Notes: a model not told the origin generated them from the sequence alone. 64,000 nt of DNA from CAMLHP01 sp035759745 (GCA_035759745.1 DASTUF010000054.1:1-64000), one strand, 5' to 3'; shown: positions 8,589 to 17,541, counted from the stretch's first letter. Numbers and translations are program-made.

Positions 8589-9956
8589 ATGGACTCCGAC
8601 TTCGTCTCCACCCACCGCGACCGGATGCTCAAGGAGCTCACCGAGTTCCTTGCCATCCCCAGCGTCAGCGCGCTGCCATCGCACGCGGCCGACTGCCGAC
8701 GTGCCGCGGTCTGGCTGACCGATGAGTTGCGCCGGCTGGGATTTCCGGTGGTGGACCTGGTCGAGGGCGACGGGCACCCTGTGGTGTGGGCCGAGAGCAC
8801 GCCGGTGCCTGGCGCCCCGACCCTGCTCATCTACGGCCACTACGATGTCCAGCCGCCGGATCCGCTCGACGAATGGACCACGCCGCCTTTCGAGCCCACG
8901 GCCCGCGACGGAAAGCTGTTCGGCCGCGGCACTGCCGACGACAAGGGCCAGGTCTACTGCCTGCTCAAGGCCTGTGAGAAGGCGAGCGCCACCGAGGGCC
9001 ATCCCCCGATCAATCTCCGGTTGGTGATCGAGGGAGAAGAGGAATCGGGCGGGCACATGGTCCACGATTTTCTCCACGCCGATCCCTCCCGGCTCGATGT
9101 GGATGCGGTCCTGGTGTGCGACATGTCCTACTTCGCACCCGGCCTCCCGGCGGTGTACACCGCGTTGCGGGGCATGTGCTACGCCGAGATCCATGTGCGC
9201 ACGCTGCAGCGCGATCTGCACTCGGGCACCTACGGCGGAGTGGCGCCCAACGCACTGGAGACCCTGGCCCGCATGCTTGTGGAGCTCAAGACCGAGGACG
9301 GCGAGATCCGCATTCCGAAGATCTACAAGTGGGTCGAGCCGCCGGAGCCGGGTGAGCTCAAGGCGTGGAAGGCGCTGCCGTTCGACAAGAAGGAGTTTCT
9401 CGAGGACGAGATCACTGGCCGGGCCATCACCGGGCTCCGCAAGTTTTCCATCTTCGAGCGCACGTGGGCGCTGCCCACCTTTGAAGTGCATGGCGTTCGC
9501 GGCGGTTTCACCGGGGACGGTGCCAAGACCGTCATCCCGGCGACGGCCATGGCCAAGGTGAGCCTTCGGCTGGTCCCGGGGCAGACGTTCGAGCGCGTGG
9601 CGCGGGCGCTGAGCAGGGCAGTCGAGGACGTGGCGCCTGACTGGGCCGACGTGGAGGTGAAAATCCTCCACGGCGCCGATCCGGTGCAGGTGGATGTCAC
9701 CCATCCCGCATTTGCGCTGCTGGATCAGGCGTTCAAGGAGCGAGTCGGGAAGGGCACCGTGGCGGTGCGCGCCGGCGGGTCGATTCCGGTGGTGCTGGAC
9801 CTGGGGAAGGGCGGCGCGCCAGTCATCCTGTCCGGTATCGGCTTGCCCGACGATGGGCTGCATTCGCCGAACGAGAAGCTCGACCTGCAGCAGCTGTGGG
9901 ACGGGATCGACGTCTTCGCGCGGTTCTTCGAGCTGTTCCGCGGATTACACGGATAA
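8589..9956 (+). CDS. M20 family dipeptidase/metallopeptidase
   Basis: 455 residues from ATG 8589; a TTG three codons upstream is possible. It is a dizinc exopeptidase of the ArgE/DapE/CNDP group acting on di- or short peptides in the cytoplasm. Metal-site motifs are GHYDVQP (83-89; H84, D86), GRGTADDKG (112-120), EGEEESG (148-154) and the distal catalytic loop HSGTYGG (211-217), whose His belongs to the dimerisation domain. RAGGSIPVV near the C-terminus is typical of the peptidase-like fold. The last codons, including TAA, form the left arm of a palindromic element shared with the convergent gene at 10031. Its neighbours are two other peptidases. Confidence 0.93.
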   Translation: MDSDFVSTHRDRMLKELTEFLAIPSVSALPSHAADCRRAAVWLTDELRRLGFPVVDLVEGDGHPVVWAESTPVPGAPTLLIYGHYDVQPPDPLDEWTTPPFEPTARDGKLFGRGTADDKGQVYCLLKACEKASATEGHPPINLRLVIEGEEESGGHMVHDFLHADPSRLDVDAVLVCDMSYFAPGLPAVYTALRGMCYAEIHVRTLQRDLHSGTYGGVAPNALETLARMLVELKTEDGEIRIPKIYKWVEPPEPGELKAWKALPFDKKEFLEDEITGRAITGLRKFSIFERTWALPTFEVHGVRGGFTGDGAKTVIPATAMAKVSLRLVPGQTFERVARALSRAVEDVAPDWADVEVKILHGADPVQVDVTHPAFALLDQAFKERVGKGTVAVRAGGSIPVVLDLGKGGAPVILSGIGLPDDGLHSPNEKLDLQQLWDGIDVFARFFELFRGLHG

Positions 9957-10029
9957 CATGTGAAGACGCTGATGGCGCGGCTTACGACCTGCCATCAGCG
10001 TCCTCATTTTACATCCGTGTCATCTGTGG
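9938..10029. repeat. Palindromic element between convergent stop codons
   Basis: Outer arms 9938-9954 and 10013-10029 pair at 14 of 17 positions. Inner arms GACGCTGATGGC (9965-9976) and GCCATCAGCGTC (9991-10002) pair perfectly around a 14-base loop. The element fills the whole 74-base gap between the two convergent genes: the left arm contains the M20 stop codon and the right arm ends one base before the opposing stop at 10031. It could act as a bidirectional terminator. The sequence style (ACACGGAT / ATCCGTGT) suggests a dispersed repeat family. Confidence 0.85.
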
Positions 10030-10030
10030 A

Positions 10031-10585
10031 CTAGTCCTCGGGCGGCAGCTGCGGACGCGGGATTCCCCCGGAGTAACGCGCTTCGGTACGCGCCTGCAAC
10101 TCATCCACACCAATCGCGTCGCGGGTGAATGCGATGATGCCGGCCACGACGTCGTCGGCCCAGTAGGGCTCGGGGCGCTCGTCGGCCGGCAGCTGTTCGC
10201 CCGCAACCTCGAGATACCGGATGGCGGTCTCGATCCACTGGTTCTGTGCGCCCGACACCAGCGACCATGAGCCGGTGGACCGGAGCTCCAGCTCGGCGAG
10301 GTCGGCGAGGTGGGTCTCGATGCCGGCCGTGACGGCCGATGATCGCAGCCGGTCGGCGATATGCTGCAGCATCTCGGCTCGCTCGGACTCCTGGTCCGCC
10401 GGAAGCGGCGCCAGGTAGTTCCGCTGATCGGCCACCATCTCCGCCAGCCGGACACAGACGGCCCTGATGCTGGGCCGGAGCGCCTCCGGTACATCGCTCG
10501 ACCACTGATCAGCGCAGTGCAGGATCCTGGAGATCCGCTCCTCGGCCTGCGCGCCCGGCGCCTGCCGTGAGTGCTCTTCTGCCAT
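10031..10585 (-). CDS. Hypothetical protein, helical, downstream of lipB
   Basis: 184 residues, not recognised. The product is rich in Glu, Arg, Ala and Leu, with no signal peptide, no membrane segment and no catalytic motif; several heptad-like stretches suggest an all-helical soluble protein. It starts 38 bases after lipB on the same strand and so may be the last gene of the pyruvate dehydrogenase/lipoylation operon. The start ATG 10585 has no strong Shine-Dalgarno sequence; the frame is supported by its position and by the flanking palindromic element at the stop. Function unknown. Confidence 0.6.
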   Translation of the reverse strand: MAEEHSRQAPGAQAEERISRILHCADQWSSDVPEALRPSIRAVCVRLAEMVADQRNYLAPLPADQESERAEMLQHIADRLRSSAVTAGIETHLADLAELELRSTGSWSLVSGAQNQWIETAIRYLEVAGEQLPADERPEPYWADDVVAGIIAFTRDAIGVDELQARTEARYSGGIPRPQLPPED

Positions 10586-10623
10586 GCCACAAGAAGGCCT
10601 GTTTGGCTCCCGAAATCAACCGC

Positions 10624-11325
10624 TCACAGGGTGGGCAGCGCTGCAGAATCCGGCTGGCGGCTGAAGCGGCGGCCAAAGGCCTCCACCACCGCCTCGCGCG
10701 CGCGCAAATCAATGTCCTTCAATGAATTGCCAGTGGTGTCCAATTCCCGGCCAACGCTGGTCATCTGCACGTCCGCAATCCCGCACGGCACGATCCAGTC
10801 GAACCACGCCAGGTCGGTGGTGACGTTGAGCGCAAACCCGTGCAACGTTACCCACTGCTTCACGTGCACGCCGATGCTCGCGATTTTGCGGCCGCCGGTC
10901 CACACGCCCGTCTTTCCCGGGTTACGCTCCGCCGCAACACCCAGCACCTCGAGCGCATCGATCAACGCGCCTTCCAACTCCCGCAGGTACCAGTGCAAGT
11001 CCTGCCGGTGCTCTGAGAGGTCGATGATCGGATAGCCGACCAGCTGCCCCGGTCCATGGAAGGTGACGTCGCCGCCCCGTTCGATCTCGAAGACCTCCGC
11101 GCCGCGCCGGCGAAGCAGGTCGGGTGCGAGCGGCAGGCTGGATTCCCGGGTGCTGCGCCCGAGAGTGTACACCGGGTCGTGCTCGACCAGCAGCAGGATG
11201 TCCTCGTCGTGGCGGCGCTCGACCCGCGCCCGGCAGAGACTCCGTTGCAGTTCGAGTACCTCGGCGTACGGACGCCGGCCGAGGTCGTGTACCAGGAGTC
11301 TGGGGTGGGTCGACAGCGATGTCAT
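10624..11325 (-). CDS. lipB: Lipoyl(octanoyl) transferase LipB
   Basis: 233 residues from ATG 11325, which overlaps the upstream gene's stop (ATGA). It transfers octanoate from acyl carrier protein to the lipoyl domains of E2 or GcvH. Signature motifs are RGGDVTFHGPGQLVGYP (83-99), GRKIASIGVHV with catalytic Lys147 (145-155), and PCGI with catalytic Cys181. Together with lipA at the other end of the same cluster this gives complete de novo lipoylation next to the pyruvate dehydrogenase genes it serves. In-frame codons upstream to 11412 are rejected because they lie inside the preceding gene and lack family similarity. Confidence 0.96.
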   Translation of the reverse strand: MTSLSTHPRLLVHDLGRRPYAEVLELQRSLCRARVERRHDEDILLLVEHDPVYTLGRSTRESSLPLAPDLLRRRGAEVFEIERGGDVTFHGPGQLVGYPIIDLSEHRQDLHWYLRELEGALIDALEVLGVAAERNPGKTGVWTGGRKIASIGVHVKQWVTLHGFALNVTTDLAWFDWIVPCGIADVQMTSVGRELDTTGNSLKDIDLRAREAVVEAFGRRFSRQPDSAALPTL

Positions 11326-11738
11326 CGCGAGAGCCGTGCAACCCGGCGGCCCAGCAGGATGATGCCAACCACGCACGCGAGCAGCAGCACCACCAGGCCG
11401 GTCGTGCCCCACGCTGCGTGGGCGGGGCGGGCCACCAGCATCAGGACCACGGTGGCGAAGCCCGCGACGGTCGCCAGCATCGCCCGGCGCCAGTAGTTGT
11501 TCAGTGGTGCCAGCACTACCCAGGTGAGGAGCGCCGCGACCGCCACGCCGCCCAGCGTCCCGGAAACGAGCAGGACCCCGGCCGTGGTTTCCAGCGGCGA
11601 GGGTCCCATCTCCGGTCGCACCGCTGATACCACGCCCATCAGCGTGGCGGTGACGACGGCGGTGCCGGCCAGCGCGCCGAGGGCCAGTGCCGTCAGGGCG
11701 AGCCGCGCCAACTGGCTCGTTCGCTCAGCGTCATCCAT
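11322..11738 (-). CDS. Small four-helix membrane protein between lpd and lipB
   Basis: 138 residues with about four hydrophobic segments (roughly 13-35, 48-72, 85-103 and 110-128) and short polar loops; the N-terminus MDDAERTSQLAR is charged. No family was recognised. It starts 28 bases after lpd and its stop overlaps the lipB start, so it is embedded in the lipoylation operon and translationally coupled to LipB. Membership of a lipoate-related operon does not show its function. Confidence 0.7.
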   Translation of the reverse strand: MDDAERTSQLARLALTALALGALAGTAVVTATLMGVVSAVRPEMGPSPLETTAGVLLVSGTLGGVAVAALLTWVVLAPLNNYWRRAMLATVAGFATVVLMLVARPAHAAWGTTGLVVLLLACVVGIILLGRRVARLSR

Positions 11739-11765
11739 CTGTCTATCCGTCCAGCCGTCCAGCCG

Positions 11766-13160
11766 TCAAGTGTGCATCACCCGTCCCATCGAGTCGAGCG
11801 CCGCCTCGGCGATGGCCTCGCTCAGCGTGGGATGGGCGTGAATGGCAAGATCCACTTCCTCGACGGTGAACTCGTTCTCACGGGCCACCGCCAGCTCATG
11901 GATCATCTCCGATGCGTGGCCGCCCACTATGTGGGCCCCGAGGATCTCGCCGTACTGCTTGCCCCGGATGATCTTGACGTGTCCCTCGGTCTCGTTGGAG
12001 GCCCGGGCACGGCCATTGGCGCTGAAGGGGAAGCGTCCCACCTGGTACTCCAGCTTCTGCTCCTTGCACGCCTCCTCGGTCAGGCCGATGCCGGCCACTT
12101 CGGGATGGCAATAGGTCACGCTGGGCACGTTGTCGTACTTGATCGGGTGCGGCTTGTGGCCCGCGATGGTCTCGGCAACGTTTACGCCCTCGCGGCTCCC
12201 CTTGTGCGCCAGCATCGGCGGGCCGGCGACGTCGCCGATGGCGTAGACGCCCTTGGCCGAGGTCTCGAGCGTCTCGAGGTTCACCTTGATGAACCCGCGG
12301 TCGTTCAGCTCCACGCCCGCTTCCTTGAGCCCGAGGTTCTCGGTGTTCACCGCGCGCCCCGCCGCCATGAGCACCTTCTCGGCCTCGATGGTCTTCGTCT
12401 CGCCACCAGCCTCGATCGTGAGCGTCACCTTGTCCTTGCTCACGTTGGCCTTGGTGACCTTGGCGCCCGCGAGCACCTCGATCCCACGCTTCTTGAAACT
12501 CTTCGCCACCACGTCCGAGCTTTCCGTGTCTTCCAGCGGCAGGATCTTCGGCAGCGCCTCGATCAGGGTCACCTTGCTGCCGAACGCGCTGAAGATATCG
12601 GCGAACTCGCAGCCCACCGCACCGGCGCCGATCACCGCCAGCGTCCCCGGGGCCTTTTCGAGGAAGAGCGCCTCGTCGGAGCTGATGACCGTGGTCTTGT
12701 TGATGTCGAGGCCTATCGGGGGAATGCCCTTGACCCGCGAGCCGGTGGCGATGACCACGGCCTTGGTGGCCTCGTGGGTCTCCTTGTCCACCTTGACCTT
12801 CCGGCCGGGCAGCAGCGTCCCGGTGCCGGCCAGCACGGTGACCTTGTGCTTCTTCATCAGGAAGCCGACGCCCTTGGAGTTCTGCTCCGAAACCTTGCGG
12901 CTGCGCTTCATCGCCACGCCGTAGTCGGTCTTGACCTCGCCCACCGTGATGCCGAGCTCCCTGGCCTCATGGGCGATGATCCCGGCCGCCCAGGAACTGT
13001 GGAGCAGCGCCTTGGTCGGGATGCATCCGATGTTGACGCAGACGCCGCCCAGCTTGTCCCGCTCCACCACGGCTGTCGAGAGCCCCAGCTGGGAACAGCG
13101 GATGGCGCAGACATAGCCCGCGGGCCCACCGCCCACGATGATGACGTCGAATTTGGCCAC
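11766..13160 (-). CDS. lpdA: Dihydrolipoyl dehydrogenase (E3)
   Basis: 464 residues, usual length. FAD-dependent enzyme reoxidising dihydrolipoamide on E2 (and on GcvH) with NAD+. The N-terminal FAD motif is VGGGPAGYVCAIRCSQLG (about 9-26), the redox disulfide is CVNIGC (Cys41, Cys46), the NAD site is GAGAVGCEF, and the C-terminal catalytic dyad is in HAHPTLSE (His443, Glu448). It follows E2 on the same strand after a 70-base gap that carries a heptanucleotide array. As the only E3 gene in the window it probably serves both pyruvate dehydrogenase and glycine cleavage. Confidence 0.97.
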   Translation of the reverse strand: MAKFDVIIVGGGPAGYVCAIRCSQLGLSTAVVERDKLGGVCVNIGCIPTKALLHSSWAAGIIAHEARELGITVGEVKTDYGVAMKRSRKVSEQNSKGVGFLMKKHKVTVLAGTGTLLPGRKVKVDKETHEATKAVVIATGSRVKGIPPIGLDINKTTVISSDEALFLEKAPGTLAVIGAGAVGCEFADIFSAFGSKVTLIEALPKILPLEDTESSDVVAKSFKKRGIEVLAGAKVTKANVSKDKVTLTIEAGGETKTIEAEKVLMAAGRAVNTENLGLKEAGVELNDRGFIKVNLETLETSAKGVYAIGDVAGPPMLAHKGSREGVNVAETIAGHKPHPIKYDNVPSVTYCHPEVAGIGLTEEACKEQKLEYQVGRFPFSANGRARASNETEGHVKIIRGKQYGEILGAHIVGGHASEMIHELAVARENEFTVEEVDLAIHAHPTLSEAIAEAALDSMGRVMHT

Positions 13161-13199
13161 GAGAGATCCCGGCAGTTAGACGTTTGAATGATCAATTTT

Positions 13200-13232
13200 C
13201 CACTTCCCACTTCCCACTTCCCACTTCCCACT
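13200..13232 (-). repeat. Heptanucleotide array GAAGTGG at the E2 stop codon
   Basis: Four units of CCACTTC (GAAGTGG in the sense of the neighbouring gene) occupy 13200-13227, followed by CCACTAG, whose CTA is the E2 stop codon. In the sense direction the TAG stop lies inside the first repeat unit. The array lies within an operon, between E2 and lpd, so it is not simply an end-of-operon terminator. Related arrays are at 29346, 45221 and 62694. Confidence 0.92.
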
Positions 13233-14562
13233 AGTACACCATGGCCAGCGGGTTCTCCAGCATCCGCTTGAGCGTCCGGAGGAACACGGCGCCGGTTGCA
13301 CCGTCGATCACCCGGTGGTCGCATGACATGGTGATTTTCATCCGCTTCCGCACCTCGAGCCCTTCGCTGGCCGGCACCACCTGCTCGCTGATCCGGCCGA
13401 CGGCCAGGATCCCGGCCTCGGGCGGATTGATGACCGCGGTGAATTCGTCGATGTCGAGCATGCCGAGGTTGGAGACCGAGAAGGTGCCGCCGGTGTACTC
13501 CTCGGGCTTGAGCTTGCGCTCGCGGGCCCGGCCGGCGAGGTCTTTCGCCTCCACGGCGATCTCCCGGAGCGACTTCTGGTCGGCGTGGCGGATGACCGGC
13601 GTGATCAGTCCTTCGTCGATGGCCACCGCCATCGCGAGGTGGACTTCGCTCCAGTAGCGGATGTGGTCGTCCTGCCACCAGGCGTTGCAGGCAGGGTGCT
13701 GTACCAGCGCCAGCGCAGTGGCCTTCAGGATGATGTCGTTGAACGACACCTTGCCCTCGCCCAGCGCGTTCAGCGCCTCGCGCGCCTCGGTGGCCCGTTC
13801 CATGTCCACCTCGGTCGTGAGGTAGAAGGTGGGGATCGGGCCGATGCTCTGCACCAGCCGCTTGGCGATGGTCTTGCGAATCTGGCTCAGCGGCTCGTCC
13901 CGGAAGGGTTCGCCACTGAACGTGATGGTGCGGCCGGCCGGACCGGAGGCCGCCGGAGCCGCTGCGGGTGCGGCGGCAGGAGCGGTGGCAGGCGCGGGAC
14001 CCGCGCCTGCTTTCGCCCCCTCGACATCCCGCTGGACTATGCGCCCGGCGGGCCCCGAGCCGGTGATGCCGGCCAGATCGACGCCGCGCTCGGTCGCGAT
14101 CCGCCGCGCCAGCGGGGACGCCTTGACCCGCCCGCCCGCGGCGGGAGCTGCCGGCGCCTCCTGCTCCGCCGTCGCTGGCGTGACCGCCTGCTTCGTCTCG
14201 ACCGCCTTGTCTGCCTGCTTCGCCTTCTCGGGCTTCTCCGTCTGCTCCGCCTCCACCCCCTCCGCTACCTCTTCTACTTGTTCCGGCTCTGCCGCCTTCT
14301 TCGCCTCACCGCCCGGCTTCTCTCCCGCCTCTCCGATCCAGCCGACCACGTCCGACACCGGCACGGTGGCGCCCGCCTCGACTTCCTGCTTGATCAGGGT
14401 GCCCGCGACCCGCGCCACCAGTTCCATGACCGCCTTGTCGGTCTCGACCTCGGCGATCACATCCCCGACCGCGACGGCGTCGCCCTCGTTCTTCTTCCAC
14501 TCCACAAGGCGACCCTCCTCCATCGTGGGGGAGAGCGCTTCCATGACAATCTTGGTGGCCAT
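13231..14562 (-). CDS. pdhC: Pyruvate dehydrogenase E2, dihydrolipoamide acetyltransferase
   Basis: 443 residues. One N-terminal lipoyl domain with lipoylated Lys43 in ETDKAVMEL; a Glu/Lys/Ala-rich mobile linker (about 84-146); an E1/E3-binding domain (about 147-182, containing ASPLARRIA and GSGPAGRIVQRDVEG); a second Ala/Pro-rich linker; and the catalytic domain ending with SCDHRVIDG (His416, Asp420). It accepts the acetyl group from E1 and passes it to CoA. It starts 17 bases after pdhB. The highly charged first linker is less proline-rich than in classical E2 proteins. The substrate (pyruvate rather than branched-chain oxoacid) is inferred from the operon. Confidence 0.93.
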   Translation of the reverse strand: MATKIVMEALSPTMEEGRLVEWKKNEGDAVAVGDVIAEVETDKAVMELVARVAGTLIKQEVEAGATVPVSDVVGWIGEAGEKPGGEAKKAAEPEQVEEVAEGVEAEQTEKPEKAKQADKAVETKQAVTPATAEQEAPAAPAAGGRVKASPLARRIATERGVDLAGITGSGPAGRIVQRDVEGAKAGAGPAPATAPAAAPAAAPAASGPAGRTITFSGEPFRDEPLSQIRKTIAKRLVQSIGPIPTFYLTTEVDMERATEAREALNALGEGKVSFNDIILKATALALVQHPACNAWWQDDHIRYWSEVHLAMAVAIDEGLITPVIRHADQKSLREIAVEAKDLAGRARERKLKPEEYTGGTFSVSNLGMLDIDEFTAVINPPEAGILAVGRISEQVVPASEGLEVRKRMKITMSCDHRVIDGATGAVFLRTLKRMLENPLAMVY

Positions 14563-14579
14563 TCGTGGTCCGCCCGATC

Positions 14580-15563
14580 TCAGGATTCGAGGTACAGCGC
14601 GCGCTTCGCCGCCTGCACCACCTTGGCGGGATCGGCCTTGGCGGCCTTCTCCAGCGCACGATTGTAGGGCATCGGGACATCGGCCCCGGTGACCCGCTCG
14701 ACGGGAGCATCCAGTTCGTCAAACGCCTCGTGCTGGATGGTGTACGCCACCTGGGCGCCGACACCGGCGTAGGGCCAGCCTTCCTCGACGATCACGCAGC
14801 GGTGGGTCTTCGCCACCGACCCGAGAATGGCCTCGGTGTCGAGCGGGCGGATGGTGCGGAGGTCCAGCACCTCGGCGGCGATGTCCTCCTTGCCCAGCTG
14901 GTCGGCGGCCTTGAGCGCCACCGACACGGTCTTGGAGTGGCAGATGAGCGTGAGGTCGCTGCCCTCGCGCTTGATGTCCGCCTTGCCGATCGGCACGATG
15001 TGCTCACCCTCGGGCACCTCACCCTTGGTGTTGTAGAGCATCTCGCCTTCCATGAAGATGACCGGGTTGTCGTCCCGGATGGCGCTCTTGAGCAGGCCCT
15101 TGGCATCGGCCGGCGTGGCGGGCGCGATGACCTTGAGCCCGGGCACGTGGGCGTACCAGCTCTCGAAGGCTTGCGAGTGCTGCGAGCCGAGCTGGAGCGC
15201 CGCACCGCCGGGACCCCGGAACACGATGGGGCAGCCGAACTGTCCGCCCGACATGTAGCGGATCTTGGCCGCGTTGTTGACGATCTGGTCGATGGCCAGC
15301 AGCGCGAAGTTCCAGGTCATCATCTCGATGACCGGCCGAAGCCCCACCATCGCCGCGCCCACCCCGATTCCCGTGAAGCCCAGCTCCGCGATCGGGGTGT
15401 CCACGATCCGTCGCGGCCCGAATTCGTCCAGCAGCCCGCGACTCACCTTGTAGGCGCCGTTGTACTCGGCGACTTCCTCGCCCATCAGGAAGACGTTGTC
15501 GTCCCGCTGCAATTCCTCCCGCAGCGCCTGGTTCAGGGCATCACGATACGTCAGCGTCTGCAT
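14580..15563 (-). CDS. pdhB: Pyruvate dehydrogenase E1 component subunit beta
   Basis: 327 residues, normal length for the E1 beta subunit of the heterotetrameric alpha2beta2 form. The N-terminal TYRDALNQALREEL, the MGEEVAEYNGAYKVSRGL region and the C-terminal transketolase domain (VIVEEGWPYAGVGAQV) are typical. It forms half of the thiamine-diphosphate site and binds E2. Its ATG overlaps the pdhA stop (TGATG), giving fixed subunit stoichiometry by coupling. Distinction from branched-chain E1 beta is by operon context. Confidence 0.95.
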   Translation of the reverse strand: MQTLTYRDALNQALREELQRDDNVFLMGEEVAEYNGAYKVSRGLLDEFGPRRIVDTPIAELGFTGIGVGAAMVGLRPVIEMMTWNFALLAIDQIVNNAAKIRYMSGGQFGCPIVFRGPGGAALQLGSQHSQAFESWYAHVPGLKVIAPATPADAKGLLKSAIRDDNPVIFMEGEMLYNTKGEVPEGEHIVPIGKADIKREGSDLTLICHSKTVSVALKAADQLGKEDIAAEVLDLRTIRPLDTEAILGSVAKTHRCVIVEEGWPYAGVGAQVAYTIQHEAFDELDAPVERVTGADVPMPYNRALEKAAKADPAKVVQAAKRALYLES

Positions 15564-16597
15564 CAGGAATCCCGTCCTTCGCTGCCTTGCGGCGCGTACA
15601 CGTCGGTCCAGAGCGCTTCCGGCTCCGGTTCCGGCGACTCGTCGGCAAACGTGAGGGCGTCCTCGACCTCGGCCATGACTTCCTTCTCGATGCTTTCCAT
15701 GGCGGCGTCGTCCAGCGCCCCCGCCTCGCGCATGCGGTTGGCCAGCACCAGGATCGGGTCCCGTGCCTGGTACTCTTCGACTTCGTCCTTGGTGCGGTAG
15801 GTGCCGTGGGCGGCATCGGACATCGAGTGGCCGACGTAGCGGTAGGTTCGCACCTCGAGCAGCGTCGGCGCCGAGTCGCTCCGGGCCCTGCGCACCGCGT
15901 CGTCCATCGCCTTGCGGACCGCGACCACGTCCTGCCCATCAACCACGACGCCCGGCATGTCATACGACGCGGCGCGCTCGAAGAGGTCGGTGATGGCACT
16001 CGACCGCTGCACCGAGGTGCCCATGCCGTAGCCGTTGTTCTCGATGACGAACACCGCGGGCAGCTTCCAGAGGCCTGCGATGTTGAGGGTCTCGTGAAAC
16101 GCGCCGATGTTGGCGGCCGCTTCGCCGAAGAAGGTGAGGGACACCTGATCGGTGCCCCGATACTTGGCCGCAAAGGCGAAGCCGGCACCCAGCGGGATCT
16201 GGCCGCCCACGATGCCGTGCCCACCCATGAAGTGGAGGTCGGCGTCGAACAGGTGCATCGAGCCGCCCTTGCCACCAGAGCAGCCGGTGGCCTTGCCGTA
16301 GAGTTCCGCCATCACGCTGCGGCTCGACATGCCGCGGGCCAGCGCCTGGCCGTGCTCGCGGTACGCACTGATGACATAATCGTCGGGTCGCAGCGCGGAA
16401 ATGGTCCCCACCGCCACCGCTTCCTGCCCGATGTAGAGGTGGCAGAATCCACCGATCCTGCCGAGGCTGTAGGCCTCACCCGCCTTCTCCTCGAAGCGCC
16501 GGATGAGGACCATGGTCCGAAGCCACTGGCGCCACTCGTCCAGCGTCGCTGCATCCGGTTTCACGGGGCGTTGCTCCTTCGTCGCTGTTCCCGCCAT
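15563..16597 (-). CDS. pdhA: Pyruvate dehydrogenase E1 component subunit alpha
   Basis: 344 residues from ATG 16597, which overlaps the lipA stop; the TTG one codon earlier is rejected. The thiamine-diphosphate/Mg motif region reads FFGEAAANIGAFHETLN followed by ENN, with Glu where many family members have the GDG aspartate, a substitution also seen in other active E1 alphas. Other family blocks are GKGGSMHLFD and HGIVGGQIPLG. The enzyme decarboxylates pyruvate and reductively acetylates E2. Gene order lipA-pdhA-pdhB-E2 with overlaps at each E1 junction indicates one transcript. Confidence 0.94.
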   Translation of the reverse strand: MAGTATKEQRPVKPDAATLDEWRQWLRTMVLIRRFEEKAGEAYSLGRIGGFCHLYIGQEAVAVGTISALRPDDYVISAYREHGQALARGMSSRSVMAELYGKATGCSGGKGGSMHLFDADLHFMGGHGIVGGQIPLGAGFAFAAKYRGTDQVSLTFFGEAAANIGAFHETLNIAGLWKLPAVFVIENNGYGMGTSVQRSSAITDLFERAASYDMPGVVVDGQDVVAVRKAMDDAVRRARSDSAPTLLEVRTYRYVGHSMSDAAHGTYRTKDEVEEYQARDPILVLANRMREAGALDDAAMESIEKEVMAEVEDALTFADESPEPEPEALWTDVYAPQGSEGRDS

Positions 16598-17541
16598 CAA
16601 GCGGATCTCCTCTGGGCCCGGGCGCCATCGACCTGCTCCCAGGCGTGGTACGAACTGCGGGTGAGTGGACTCGCCTGCACGTGGCGGAAACCGAGCCGCA
16701 TGCCGATGTCACCAAGCTCGGCGAATTCGTCGGGGGTGTAGTAGCGCGCGACCGGGAGGTGGCTATCAGTGGGCCGGAGGTACTGTCCCAGTGTCACGAT
16801 GTCGACGTCGGCCCGGCGCAGGTCACGGAGGCAGACGAGAATCTCGTCCCATTCCTCGCCCATGCCCAGGATGATGCCGCTCTTGGTGAGCGCGTCGGGG
16901 CCGCCCAGCCGGCGCGCGTTGGCCAGCACGGTGAGCGCGCGGTCGTAACGGCCGCCCGGGCGCGCCAGCCGGTACAGCCGTTCGGCGGTCTCGAGATTGT
17001 GGTTCAGGATGTCCGGCTCGGCGTCCATCACGATGGCGAGCGCGCGCTCCGACCCCTTGAAGTCGGGAATCAGCACCTCGACCGATGTCTCCGGCAGCCG
17101 CCGCTTGATCTCGGTGACACAGCCGGCAAACCCCTCGGCGCCGCCGTTCTCGAGGTCATCGCGGTCCACCGACGTGATCACTACATGCTCCAGGCCCATC
17201 CGTTCCACCGCGTCGGCCAGCCGCGCCGGTTCCAGCGGATCGAACGCCTTGGGTGTGCCATGCGAAACCGCACAGTAGGTGCAGTTCCGGGTGCAGACAT
17301 CCCCCAGGATCATGAAGGTCGCGGCCTTGTGCTCCCAGCATTCGCCGATGTTGGGGCAGCGGGCCTCCTCGCACACGGTGTGGAGGCCCAGCTCGCGCAT
17401 CATGCTCCTGATGTGCACGTAGTTGGCGCCGCCCGGCGCCTTCACCTTGAGCCACGACGGCTTTCGCACCGGCGGTGCACTCGGGATGGTGCCGGCGGTG
17501 ACGGCTGGGAGGCGGGTGAGTTGAACCAGTGGTGCGGCCAA
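16597..17541 (-). CDS. lipA: Lipoyl synthase LipA
   Basis: 314 residues. Radical-SAM enzyme inserting two sulfurs into octanoyl-protein. The auxiliary cluster cysteines are C57, C62 and C68 (CEEARCPNIGEC) and the radical-SAM triad is C83, C87 and C90 (CTRNCTYC); the conserved C-terminal serine block is SPLTRSSYHAW. The start is a TTG at 17541, supported by AAGGA about 7 bases upstream; a later start would cut into the family N-terminus. It is the first gene of the pyruvate dehydrogenase unit; 73 bases separate it from the porin-like gene upstream, and no confident promoter is seen there. Confidence 0.96.
   Translation of the reverse strand: MAAPLVQLTRLPAVTAGTIPSAPPVRKPSWLKVKAPGGANYVHIRSMMRELGLHTVCEEARCPNIGECWEHKAATFMILGDVCTRNCTYCAVSHGTPKAFDPLEPARLADAVERMGLEHVVITSVDRDDLENGGAEGFAGCVTEIKRRLPETSVEVLIPDFKGSERALAIVMDAEPDILNHNLETAERLYRLARPGGRYDRALTVLANARRLGGPDALTKSGIILGMGEEWDEILVCLRDLRRADVDIVTLGQYLRPTDSHLPVARYYTPDEFAELGDIGMRLGFRHVQASPLTRSSYHAWEQVDGARAQRRSA

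Noticed and set aside
12908..13678. Protein with GSGKWEVG repeats upstream of lpd
   Set aside because: The repeated peptide is only the translation of the CCACTTC heptanucleotide array; the frame overlaps E2 and lpd in the wrong phase. The same peptide appears in front of the DUF481 protein and was removed from its start.
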